DNA of 64,000 nt from an uncultured Candidatus Nemicrothrix sp. (GTDB taxonomy: Bacteria; Actinomycetota; Acidimicrobiia; Acidimicrobiales; MedAcidi-G1): positions 1-64,000 of the forward strand of contig CAJXKL010000002.1 in the NCBI GenBank assembly GCA_913055915.1, in the 5' to 3' direction. The stretch's first letter is position 1. Every line of letters begins with the position of its first letter. The notes beneath the pieces were generated by a model, which was not told where the DNA came from, made no database searches, and saw only the letters and a program-made list of their open reading frames with translations. Made by a program: the position numbers and the translations under genes. Shown here in pieces: positions 56,953 to 64,000 of this stretch.

Positions 56953-58143
56953 TCAGGTCTCCTGATCTTCGCCGGCGGTGTCGACGGTCGGGTGTCGTGT
57001 CGGCTGTTGCCGGCGACCACGTCGCTCTCGGCTCTGGTCCAACAGGTCCTCGGCGACCTCGTGGCGGGGAGCGGTTGACGACAGGACCGCCTGGACCGTG
57101 GCTGCGGCCGGTAGTGCTAGCAGCGCACCGACTACACCCAGTACGGCAGCACCGGCAATGACGGATCCGAAGGCGACAGCGGCGTGCAGTTGCATGGTCT
57201 GCGATGTGATTCGGGGTGAAAAGAGGTAGTTCTCGATCTGCTGGTAGACGGCTATGACCACCAGCGCCCAGAGGCCGTGGACGGGTTCTTCGAGCAACCC
57301 GATGACGATCGGTACCGAACCCGCTATGTAGGTGCCGACCACGGGGACGAACTGGGACATGACGCCCACCCAGAGGGCGAGTGCCAGGGGGGAGGGGAGG
57401 TCGATCATCTCGAAGGCAACCCAGTGGACGATCGTTGATGCCACTGCCAGGACCGTGCGGGACAGGATGTAACCACCGGTCTTGGCGATTGCCAGGTCCC
57501 ACACCTCGAGCACGGCCCTCTGCCTGTGCTGTGGCAGGTGGGAACACACGGTCCTACGGAGGGTCGGTCCCTCGGCCAACATGTAGAAGGCGAACAACCC
57601 AACTGTGAAGATCTGGAACAACACGTTGACGATGGTGGTTCCGAAGCGGGCCAAGTCATTGGCGACGGTACCCAGCCAGCGCGCCATTCCGTCGTCGTAC
57701 TCGGCCCGCAGGTCAGAGGTGGCACCTGAGATGCCGAAGGCGTCCTCGAGGAACGAGTCGATGTCTCGCAGGTAAGAGGGAACGTTCTCGCTGAAGGAGG
57801 TCACCTGCTCGGCCAGCATCGTTCCCACGAGTGTCCCGAATCCTCCGAGGGCGCCCGCCCCGATGAGGAACACGAGCGCCGTTCCGAGACCGCGGCGCAG
57901 GCCCATCCGTTCCAATCGGTCTACGGCCGGTTCCAGGGCGAACGAGAGGAATGTCGCCACCAGGAAAATGAGGAAGAGGGACCGTAACGATGCCAGGATC
58001 CCGCGCAGGTACCAGAGTGCGGCCAAGCCGCCCAGAAGTGTCAGGAGGGCCCTGCCCACCCACGCTGGCGGGGCTGTGGAAATACCGGAAAACATGCGTT
58101 GAACTGGGGGTTCGTCTGTCGTACCCTCGTTCGGGTGGTTCAC
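56953..58143 (-). CDS. AI-2E family transporter (PerM-type permease)
   Basis: 396 residues from GTG at 58143, with GGAG 9 bp before it; an ATG at 58095 would shorten it by 16 residues. About eight membrane spans, with the family pattern of three N-terminal helices, a soluble helical region (residues about 120-180), and a C-terminal set including [19 protein letters not shown]. The family includes TqsA, which exports autoinducer-2, and Na+/H+ antiporters; the substrate here is unknown. It lies antisense between rpsJ and rplC. Confidence 0.9.
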   Translation of the reverse strand: MNHPNEGTTDEPPVQRMFSGISTAPPAWVGRALLTLLGGLAALWYLRGILASLRSLFLIFLVATFLSFALEPAVDRLERMGLRRGLGTALVFLIGAGALGGFGTLVGTMLAEQVTSFSENVPSYLRDIDSFLEDAFGISGATSDLRAEYDDGMARWLGTVANDLARFGTTIVNVLFQIFTVGLFAFYMLAEGPTLRRTVCSHLPQHRQRAVLEVWDLAIAKTGGYILSRTVLAVASTIVHWVAFEMIDLPSPLALALWVGVMSQFVPVVGTYIAGSVPIVIGLLEEPVHGLWALVVIAVYQQIENYLFSPRITSQTMQLHAAVAFGSVIAGAAVLGVVGALLALPAAATVQAVLSSTAPRHEVAEDLLDQSRERRGRRQQPTRHPTVDTAGEDQET

Positions 58144-58466
58144 CGGGGCGTGCTCCTGACCATCGCCGGATCTGGTCCCGACGTTACCGGTAGACCCATG
58201 ACCCTTGAGGGATGGCCACCCGGTTGTGGGGCGGCCGCTTCGGCCGTATCGTTACCTTCCAGCGCTCCGGAGGGCCCGGGGTGAGAAAACCGATGTCCGT
58301 TAAGGCCGTCTGCCGCTCCGATTCATATCGGTGCAGCGCAGCGGAACCGTACGGCACAACCGAATCGTCGCTCCGCCGGGTTTTCCGTGCGGAGCGTTCG
58401 CGTGAGCGGCCGCCAGAGGTCGCTACCGGTGGGAGGCACCCACCGGTTCAAGTCGCAGGAGCCATC
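58144..58466 (+). promoter_or_regulatory. rplC leader with promoter and two hairpins
   Basis: 323 bp without a gene. TTGTGG (58224-58229) and TATCGT (58247-58252), 17 bp apart, predict a start near 58259 and a leader of about 208 nt. In it GCTCCGC (58370-58376) pairs with GCGGAGC (58389-58395). Nearer the gene ACCGGTGGG (58425-58433) pairs with CCCACCGGT (58439-58447) around AGGCA, ending 10 nt before the AGGAG ribosome site. This is a good candidate for autoregulation by a product of the operon. Confidence 0.65.
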
Positions 58467-59105
58467 ATGGCAAGCAAGGCAATAGTCGGCCAGAAGGTCG
58501 GCATGACCCAGGTGTGGGATGACGAGAACCACGTCGTTCCCGTCACCGTGTTGCGCGTGCTCCCCAACCGGGTCGTCCAGATCAAGACCGTCGCCAGCGA
58601 CGGCTATAGCGCCCTCCAGGTCACCTTCGGCCAGCGAGATTCAGCCAAGTTGACCCGTCCCGAGGCGGGCCACTTCGACGGTGCCGGCGTGGATGCCGGT
58701 GTGCACCTCGTCGAGTTGAGGGTCGACGATGTCGACGGGTACGAACTTGGTCAGGAAATCACCGTCGATTCGCTCGCCGACGAGTCCCGGGTCGACGTCA
58801 CCTCTGTAAGCAAGGGCAAGGGCTTCGCCGGCGTGATGAAGCGTCACGGCTTCGCCGGCCAGCGGGCCTCGCACGGTGCCCACAAGGTGCACCGCAAGCC
58901 TGGAGCCATCGGCCAGTGTGCCACGCCATCTCGCGTGTTCAAGGGCAAGAAGATGCCCGGTCGGCTCGGCAACCAGCGCACCACCACGCTGAACCTCAAG
59001 GTCGTCGAGGCCGATTCCGAGCGCAGTCTGCTGCTGGTCAGGGGCTCGGTACCCGGACCCAGCGGTGCCACGGTCCTGATCCGCAACGCCGTGAAGGGTG
59101 CCTGA
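58467..59105 (+). CDS. rplC: 50S ribosomal protein L3
   Basis: 212 residues from ATG at 58467, preceded by CAGGAG; the longer frame upstream is leader. Begins MASKAIVGQKVGMTQVWDDE and contains GFAGQRASHGAHKVHRKPG. An assembly-initiating protein of the 50S subunit. First gene of this S10-type operon because rpsJ is separated. Confidence 0.97.
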   Translation: MASKAIVGQKVGMTQVWDDENHVVPVTVLRVLPNRVVQIKTVASDGYSALQVTFGQRDSAKLTRPEAGHFDGAGVDAGVHLVELRVDDVDGYELGQEITVDSLADESRVDVTSVSKGKGFAGVMKRHGFAGQRASHGAHKVHRKPGAIGQCATPSRVFKGKKMPGRLGNQRTTTLNLKVVEADSERSLLLVRGSVPGPSGATVLIRNAVKGA

Positions 59106-59107
59106 CG

Positions 59108-59782
59108 ATGGCTGATGTAACAGTTCGCACCATGACAGGCTCCAACGGCGGTTCGCTGCAACTCGATGAATCGGTGTTCGGCATAACTCCCAACACAGCC
59201 GTCCTGCATCAGGTGGTGACTGCCCAGTTGGCGGCACGCCGAAGCGGAGCCCAGAGCACCAAGACCCGGGCCGAGGCCCGTGGTGGTGGTGCGAAGCCCT
59301 GGCGTCAGAAGGGAACCGGTCGTGCCCGACACGGTTCCAGCAGGTCGCCGATCTGGCGTGGTGGTGGCGTGGCGCTCGGCCCCAAGCCCCGCAGTTACGC
59401 CCAGAAGACCCCCAAGAAGATGATCCGCCTTGCACTCAACTCGGCACTCTCGGACCGGGCGTCTGAGGGCCGGGTTGCTGTCGTTGATGCCTGGAACTTC
59501 GAGGTTCCACGCACACGCGATGCCGTTGCCGCCCTGGAGGCCCTCAACCTCGAGGGACGTGTGCTTCTGGTGGCCGATCGTGGCGACGTGAACACCTGGA
59601 AGAGCTTCGCCAACCTCGGAAACGTGCACGTGATCTCGCCCGGCGAACTGAATGCATACGACGTACTGGTCTGCGATTGGGTTGTCTTCACCCAGGCCAC
59701 CCTGCCGGTCGGTTCCGCATCGACCGGGTCACCTGCACCTGTCGACTCCGAGCCGGCAACCGACGAGGAGGAAGAGGAGTGA
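59108..59782 (+). CDS. rplD: 50S ribosomal protein L4
   Basis: 224 residues. Signature GGGAKPWRQKGTGRARHGS. The last 15 residues are acidic and end in five glutamates, an extension beyond the usual L4 end. L4 autoregulates the S10 operon in enterobacteria. It overlaps rplW by 4 nt. Confidence 0.97.
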   Translation: MADVTVRTMTGSNGGSLQLDESVFGITPNTAVLHQVVTAQLAARRSGAQSTKTRAEARGGGAKPWRQKGTGRARHGSSRSPIWRGGGVALGPKPRSYAQKTPKKMIRLALNSALSDRASEGRVAVVDAWNFEVPRTRDAVAALEALNLEGRVLLVADRGDVNTWKSFANLGNVHVISPGELNAYDVLVCDWVVFTQATLPVGSASTGSPAPVDSEPATDEEEEE

Positions 59783-60069
59783 AGGACGCACGCGACGTCA
59801 TCCGACGCCCGGTGGTTTCCGAGAAGTCCTACGGGCTCCTCGAGGATCACGTCTACACCTTTGAGGTCGCCAACTCGGCCTCCAAGCCCGAGATCCGCGA
59901 TGCGGTCGAGGCCATCTTCGATGTCACCGTCAAGAAGGTGAACACGCTCAACCGCGACGGAAAGCGCAAGCGGAACCGTCGCACAATGTCCTACAGTTCC
60001 CGCCCCGATGTGAAGCGGGCATACGTCACCCTCGTCGAGGGTGACTCGATCGAGTTGTTCGAGGTATAG
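59779..60069 (+). CDS. rplW: 50S ribosomal protein L23
   Basis: 96 residues from GTG at 59779. Begins [18 protein letters not shown] and ends with [10 protein letters not shown]. Forms part of the exit-tunnel rim where signal recognition particle and trigger factor bind. Confidence 0.96.
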   Translation: MKDARDVIRRPVVSEKSYGLLEDHVYTFEVANSASKPEIRDAVEAIFDVTVKKVNTLNRDGKRKRNRRTMSYSSRPDVKRAYVTLVEGDSIELFEV

Positions 60070-60073
60070 GGCC

Positions 60074-60910
60074 ATGCCACAACGCAAGCGCAAGCCGACC
60101 AGTCCGGGCAGACGGTTCCAGACCGTCGCCGACTTCTCGGAAATCACGAGTACAACCCCAGAGAGGTCCCTCCTCGAGAAGCAGAATTCCACCGGCGGTC
60201 GTAACAACTACGGGCGTAAGACCTCACGTCACCGCGGCGGTGGCCACAAGCAGCGCTACAGGGTTGTCGACTTCCGGCGCAACAAGGACGGAGTGCCCGC
60301 AAAGGTGGCCGCTCTCGAGTACGACCCGAACCGCAGCTGCCGGATTCTCCTGTTGCACTACCACGATGGTGAGAAGCGCTACATCCTGGCGCCCAGGGGT
60401 GTCCAGGTTGGCGACACGCTCCAATCCGGTCAGGGCAGCGAGATCCGCCCCGGCAACGCCCTGCCTCTCCGCTACATCCCGGTAGGAACCGTCGTCCACA
60501 ACGTCGAATTGCAGCCCGACGGCGGTGGCAAGATGGCCCGCAGTGCCGGCTCCAGCGTTCAGCTAGTTGCCAAGGAGGGAGACTTCGCGACACTTCGCCT
60601 GCCCAGCAGTGAGATGCGTAGGGTCCGAATCGACTGCAAGGCGACAGTCGGCGAGGTTGGCAACCAGGAACATGAGCTGATCAAGATCGGAAAGGCCGGC
60701 CGCAACCGCTGGAAGGGCAAGCGCCCACAGACCCGCGGTGTGGCGATGAACCCGGTCGACCACCCGTTGGGTGGCGGTGAGGGCAAGTCCTCGGGTGGCC
60801 GACACCCGGTCTCTCCATGGGGAAAGCCCGAGGGCCGTACCCGAAAGCGGGACAAGCAGTCCGACAAAATGATCGTGCGCCGGCGCCGCCGCCGCGGATC
60901 GCGGAGGTAG
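60074..60910 (+). CDS. rplB: 50S ribosomal protein L2
   Basis: 278 residues from ATG at 60074. [16 protein letters not shown] near the start and [14 protein letters not shown] with its conserved histidine near residues 226-239 are intact. Ends in a run of arginines. Needed for the peptidyl-transferase centre. Confidence 0.98.
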   Translation: MPQRKRKPTSPGRRFQTVADFSEITSTTPERSLLEKQNSTGGRNNYGRKTSRHRGGGHKQRYRVVDFRRNKDGVPAKVAALEYDPNRSCRILLLHYHDGEKRYILAPRGVQVGDTLQSGQGSEIRPGNALPLRYIPVGTVVHNVELQPDGGGKMARSAGSSVQLVAKEGDFATLRLPSSEMRRVRIDCKATVGEVGNQEHELIKIGKAGRNRWKGKRPQTRGVAMNPVDHPLGGGEGKSSGGRHPVSPWGKPEGRTRKRDKQSDKMIVRRRRRRGSRR

Positions 60911-60916
60911 GCAGAG

Positions 60917-61195
60917 ATGCCACGGAGTCTCAGCAAGGGACCGTTCGTAGACGACCATCTCCTGAAGAAGGTCGATGTGTTGAACGAGTCCGGTGAGAAG
61001 AAGGTCATCAGGACCTGGTCACGACGCTCGACGATCGTCCCCGACATGGTCGGCCACACGATCGCGGTCCATGATGGCCGCAAGCATGTGCCGGTCTACG
61101 TGACCGAGTCGATGGTCGGACACAAGTTGGGCGAGTTCGCCCCGACGCGGACGTTCAGGTCCCATTCGACCCAGGAGAAGGCGGTCAATCGCTGA
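60917..61195 (+). CDS. rpsS: 30S ribosomal protein S19
   Basis: 92 residues, normal size. Begins [18 protein letters not shown] and contains [19 protein letters not shown]. 30S head protein. It overlaps rplV by one base. Confidence 0.98.
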   Translation: MPRSLSKGPFVDDHLLKKVDVLNESGEKKVIRTWSRRSTIVPDMVGHTIAVHDGRKHVPVYVTESMVGHKLGEFAPTRTFRSHSTQEKAVNR

Positions 61196-61848
61196 TGGTC
61201 GCAACCAAGACCAATGAGCGGCCGGGAACCCGGGCCGTGGCACGGCACATTCGTGTGTCGGCGTCGAAGGCGCGTGCCGTGCTCGACCTGATTAGGGGCG
61301 AGTCCTACGGGCGGGCCTCAGAGATCCTGGAGTTTTCCGAGCGCTCTGTGTCCGACGTGATCACCAAGTGCCTGGACTCGGCTGTCGCCAACGCCGAGCA
61401 CAACGACGAGATCAGCGCCGAGGAACTCTACGTGTCGGCCTGCTACGCCGATGAGGGGCCGACGCTCAAGCGCTGGCGCCCGAGGGCACGGGGACGTGCA
61501 ACGCGCATCAACAAGAGGACCTGTCACATCACGATCATCGTGAGCCGCTACAGCGCCGATGAATTGACGGCGATGCGTGAGCGGGCGGAGTCCCGGGGCC
61601 GGACCGGAGCCAGCGAGCAGGCAGCCGAGTCACGTCGTCAACGTGTCCAGAAGAGCCGTGCCGCCGAGGCCGAGGTTGCCGAGGAAGCCGCCGAAGAAGC
61701 AGCCGCCGACACAGTCGATGAGGCTGTCGAAGAAGCCGAAGATACTGATGAAGAGGCCGCTGAGGCTGTCGAAGAGGCGCCCGAAGAACCAGAAGATGAA
61801 GCCGCCGACGAAAACGGGTCCACAGAGTCCCCGAAGGAGCAGGGCTGA
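61195..61848 (+). CDS. rplV: 50S ribosomal protein L22 with acidic C-terminal extension
   Basis: 217 residues. The L22 core is residues 1-125, with [17 protein letters not shown] carrying the tunnel-lining loop. Residues 155-217 are an extension rich in Glu, Ala and Asp. L22 is about 110 residues in E. coli and longer in mycobacteria, so extended forms are known in the phylum. Confidence 0.96.
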   Translation: MVATKTNERPGTRAVARHIRVSASKARAVLDLIRGESYGRASEILEFSERSVSDVITKCLDSAVANAEHNDEISAEELYVSACYADEGPTLKRWRPRARGRATRINKRTCHITIIVSRYSADELTAMRERAESRGRTGASEQAAESRRQRVQKSRAAEAEVAEEAAEEAAADTVDEAVEEAEDTDEEAAEAVEEAPEEPEDEAADENGSTESPKEQG

Positions 61849-62798
61849 TGGGCCAGAAGGTAAACCCGTACGGGTTCCGCCTAGGCGTGACCACCGACTG
61901 GAAGTCGCGATGGTTCGCGACCCGGCAGGAGTACGCCGACAACATCATTGAGGACTGGCAGGTGCGCGAGTACCTCATGACCGAGTTGCCACACGCTGCT
62001 ATCAGCCGTGTTGAGGTTGAGCGCACCCGCGACCGTCTCCGGATCGATGTGCACACGGCCAGGCCAGGGATCGTCATCGGCCGAAAGGGCGCCGAAGCCG
62101 ACCGCCTGAGGGCCGGCCTGGGTGAGATCACCGGGAACAACAGGGTCCAACTCAACATCCAGGAGATCAAGGAGCCTGAGTTGGATGCGGCCCTCATTGC
62201 GCAGGGTGTCGCCGACCAGTTGGCCGGCCGGATCGCCTTTCGACGGGCAATGAAGCGTGCCGTCCAGAACGCCCAGAAGGCCGGTGCCCTCGGAATCAGG
62301 GTGCAATGCTCGGGTCGTCTCGGTGGCTCAGAGATGTCCCGTTCCGAGTGGTACCGCGAGGGTCGTGTGCCGCTTCACACCCTGCGGGCCGATATCGACT
62401 ATGGGTTCCGCGAGGCCCGCACGACCTACGGCCGCATCGGCGTGAAGGTCTGGATCTACAAGGGCGACATCCTGCCCTACAAGAGCCAACTCGAGGACAA
62501 GATCACCAGGGAGGCCGCAATGGCCGTCGGGGAGACCTCGGGCCAGACAAAGCCGGGCAAGGTTGTCTCTTCGTCCGCAGCGGTCCATCGCCGTCCGGCT
62601 GAAGAGGTAGTGGCTGAACAGGAGCAGGTGCCGTCAGAGGCAACCGCCGAGGCCGGCGACACCGACGCAGAACCGGCTCCGCTCGTCAAGGAGGGCGACG
62701 CCGAGTTCGAGAAGTTGCTCGCCGAAGAGGAGGCCATCGAGGCCTCTACCCGCGAACAGCACGAAACACCCCACTTCCGCTCCGGGGATGGTGACTGA
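61848..62798 (+). CDS. rpsC: 30S ribosomal protein S3 with C-terminal extension
   Basis: 316 residues. The N-terminal KH domain includes [16 protein letters not shown]. The C-terminal S3 domain includes [20 protein letters not shown]. From about residue 225 an acidic tail of 90 residues follows, longer than in E. coli (233 residues in total) and mycobacteria (about 270). 30S entry-channel protein. Confidence 0.96.
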   Translation: MGQKVNPYGFRLGVTTDWKSRWFATRQEYADNIIEDWQVREYLMTELPHAAISRVEVERTRDRLRIDVHTARPGIVIGRKGAEADRLRAGLGEITGNNRVQLNIQEIKEPELDAALIAQGVADQLAGRIAFRRAMKRAVQNAQKAGALGIRVQCSGRLGGSEMSRSEWYREGRVPLHTLRADIDYGFREARTTYGRIGVKVWIYKGDILPYKSQLEDKITREAAMAVGETSGQTKPGKVVSSSAAVHRRPAEEVVAEQEQVPSEATAEAGDTDAEPAPLVKEGDAEFEKLLAEEEAIEASTREQHETPHFRSGDGD

Positions 62799-62800
62799 TC

Positions 62801-63217
62801 ATGCTGATGCCAAAGAAGGTCAGGCACCGAAAGCAGCACCGTGGTCGGATGCGCGGCAACTCCAAGGGGATGACCGAGGTCACCTTCGGCGAGTATGGAA
62901 TCCAGGCACTGGAGCCCGGGTGGATCACCGCCCGCCAGATCGAAGCTGCCCGTATCGCCATGACCCGTCACATCAAGCGCGGTGGCAAGGTCTGGATCAA
63001 CGTCTTCCCAGACAAGCCGGTCACCGAAAAGCCTGCTGAGACCCGCATGGGTTCAGGCAAGGGAAGCCCCGAGAAGTGGGTTGCCGTGGTCAAGCCCGGC
63101 CGAGTCCTGTTCGAACTCTCCTACAGCGACATAGTCGTTGCCCGAGAGGCGATCGACCGGGCCATCCAGAAGCTTCCGATCAGGGCTCGGTTCGTCGAGC
63201 GTGAGGAGGGCTTCTAG
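62801..63217 (+). CDS. rplP: 50S ribosomal protein L16
   Basis: 138 residues. Begins [19 protein letters not shown] and contains [19 protein letters not shown], the site hydroxylated on arginine in E. coli L16. Normal length. Confidence 0.98.
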   Translation: MLMPKKVRHRKQHRGRMRGNSKGMTEVTFGEYGIQALEPGWITARQIEAARIAMTRHIKRGGKVWINVFPDKPVTEKPAETRMGSGKGSPEKWVAVVKPGRVLFELSYSDIVVAREAIDRAIQKLPIRARFVEREEGF

Positions 63218-63219
63218 TA

Positions 63220-63456
63220 ATGGCGAAGAAGAAGGCACTTACCGATGTCGGTGATACCGAATTGCTCGAGCAGTTGAGCGAGTCCAAAGAGGAATTCTTC
63301 AACCTGCGGTTTCAGTTGGTAACCGGCGAGTTGGAGAACCACGCACGCATCGGCGAGGTCAAGAAGACCATCGCCCGCCTCTTGACAGAGTTGCGTGCAC
63401 GTGAGATCGAAGCAGCAGAAGCCATGGCTAATGCTGGCGAGGAGGTGGCCGGCTGA
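63220..63456 (+). CDS. rpmC: 50S ribosomal protein L29
   Basis: 78 residues. Contains [20 protein letters not shown], the family signature, then [14 protein letters not shown]. Slightly longer than E. coli L29 (63 residues). It overlaps rpsQ by one base. Confidence 0.96.
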   Translation: MAKKKALTDVGDTELLEQLSESKEEFFNLRFQLVTGELENHARIGEVKKTIARLLTELRAREIEAAEAMANAGEEVAG

Positions 63457-63749
63457 TGGCCGAGACCGAAGCAACCAGCCCTGAGGGGACAGAGGCCAGG
63501 CCGAACCGCCGCAAGGTGCGTGAAGGCGTGGTCGTGTCAGACGTTCAGGACAAGACGGCGGTGGTCCTCGTGGTCGACCGTGTGCGGCACCGCCGCTACG
63601 GCAAGACCATCCAGAGGTCCAAGCGCCTACACGCCCACGATGAGACCAACGACGCCAAGATCGGCGACCGGGTCAGGGTCCAGGAGACCCGTCCGCTCTC
63701 CAAGTTGAAGCGGTGGCGTCTGGTCGACATTCTCGAGAGGGCCAGGTAG
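63456..63749 (+). CDS. rpsQ: 30S ribosomal protein S17
   Basis: 97 residues. After a short acidic N-terminus, [19 protein letters not shown] and [18 protein letters not shown] give the OB-fold signature. It ends directly before the rplN ATG. Confidence 0.97.
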   Translation: MAETEATSPEGTEARPNRRKVREGVVVSDVQDKTAVVLVVDRVRHRRYGKTIQRSKRLHAHDETNDAKIGDRVRVQETRPLSKLKRWRLVDILERAR

Positions 63750-64000
63750 ATGATCCAACAGGAGACCCGACTCAGGGTGGCCGACAACTCGGGTGCCCGT
63801 GAGGTGCTCTGCATCAAGGTGCTGGGCGGCTCGAAGCGGCGTTATGCGTCCATCGGCGACGTGTTCACCGCGACGGTGAAGGAAGCCACTCCGGGCGCAG
63901 CGGTAAAGAAGGGCGAGGTCGTCAGGTGTGTTGTCGTACGCACGAAGAAGGAACGTCGGCGTCCCGACGGCTCATACATCAGGTTCGACGAGAACGCTGC
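63750..64000 (+). CDS. rplN: 50S ribosomal protein L14 (partial, cut by the window end)
   Basis: The visible 83 residues start [19 protein letters not shown] and include the positively charged [20 protein letters not shown], both typical of L14 (about 122 residues in full). The 3' end lies outside the window. Confidence 0.96.
   Translation, partial: MIQQETRLRVADNSGAREVLCIKVLGGSKRRYASIGDVFTATVKEATPGAAVKKGEVVRCVVVRTKKERRRPDGSYIRFDENA

Noticed and set aside
58212-58466. 85-residue N-terminal extension of L3
   Set aside because: Lies after the predicted promoter but has no L3 homology; the ATG at 58467 with AGGAG matches known L3 starts, and the region forms hairpins.
1-64000. CRISPR arrays, insertion sequences, toxin-antitoxin pairs, defence genes
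   Set aside because: None seen: no regularly spaced repeats, transposase motifs or small paired accessory genes in the window.

Overview
The window is a GC-rich, tightly packed bacterial chromosome segment with many GTG and a few TTG starts, mostly 1-8 nt stop/start overlaps inside operons, and no sign of insertion sequences, prophage, CRISPR or integrases. Gene content suggests Actinomycetota. The likely class is Acidimicrobiia. Reasons are a geranylgeranyl-reductase-type (MenJ-like) gene beside complex I, a second EFG-less nuo operon of the kind also known in Streptomyces, and extended L22 and S3 proteins. The class assignment is inference, because no 16S gene is present.

Layout. (1) 1-1665, minus strand: a truncated FAD-dependent geranylgeranyl reductase family gene and a membrane-anchored monoheme cytochrome c. 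(2) 1994-7630, plus strand: a quinol-oxidising Rieske/cytochrome b operon. It encodes a small membrane protein, a 2[4Fe-4S] ferredoxin, cytochrome b split in b6/subunit IV fashion, a Rieske protein, a diheme cytochrome c and an unknown membrane protein. (3) 7680-22838: a complete 14-gene nuoA-N operon (NADH dehydrogenase). (4) 22937-33504: a second, divergent complex I operon, nuoABCDHIJKLMN, lacking nuoE, nuoF and nuoG. It is followed by a MidA/NDUFAF7-type methyltransferase gene. (5) 34608-39340: acetyl-CoA synthetase, a small HAD phosphatase, an HtpX-type protease, YajQ and a GNAT acetyltransferase, with a tRNA-Tyr. (6) 39447-64000: the transcription/translation block. It holds tRNA-Thr, tRNA-Met, rpmG, tRNA-Trp, secE-nusG, rplK-rplA, rplJ-rplL, rpoB-rpoC, rpsL-rpsG-fusA-tuf-rpsJ, an inverted AI-2E-type permease, and rplC-D-W-B-rpsS-rplV-rpsC-rplP-rpmC-rpsQ-rplN, with rplN cut by the window end.

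How it works together. The first 33 kb is a respiratory island: NADH enters through complex I-1, and menaquinol (its side chain probably modified by the reductase at the left edge) is oxidised by the b6-like Rieske complex, which passes electrons to c-type cytochromes. Complex I-2 has no NADH module, and a dicluster ferredoxin is encoded in the bc operon, so ferredoxin-linked electron entry is a reasonable but untested idea. The most notable signals are in NuoD2. Two residues that line the quinone headgroup site in other complex I enzymes are changed, and it keeps an arginine at the position equivalent to the NDUFAF7 target, while NuoD1 has threonine there. The NDUFAF7-like gene sits at the end of that same operon.

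The right-hand 25 kb is ordinary housekeeping, with a few local oddities: acidic tails on several ribosomal proteins, a divided S10 operon, and hairpin-bearing leaders ahead of rplJ and rplC.
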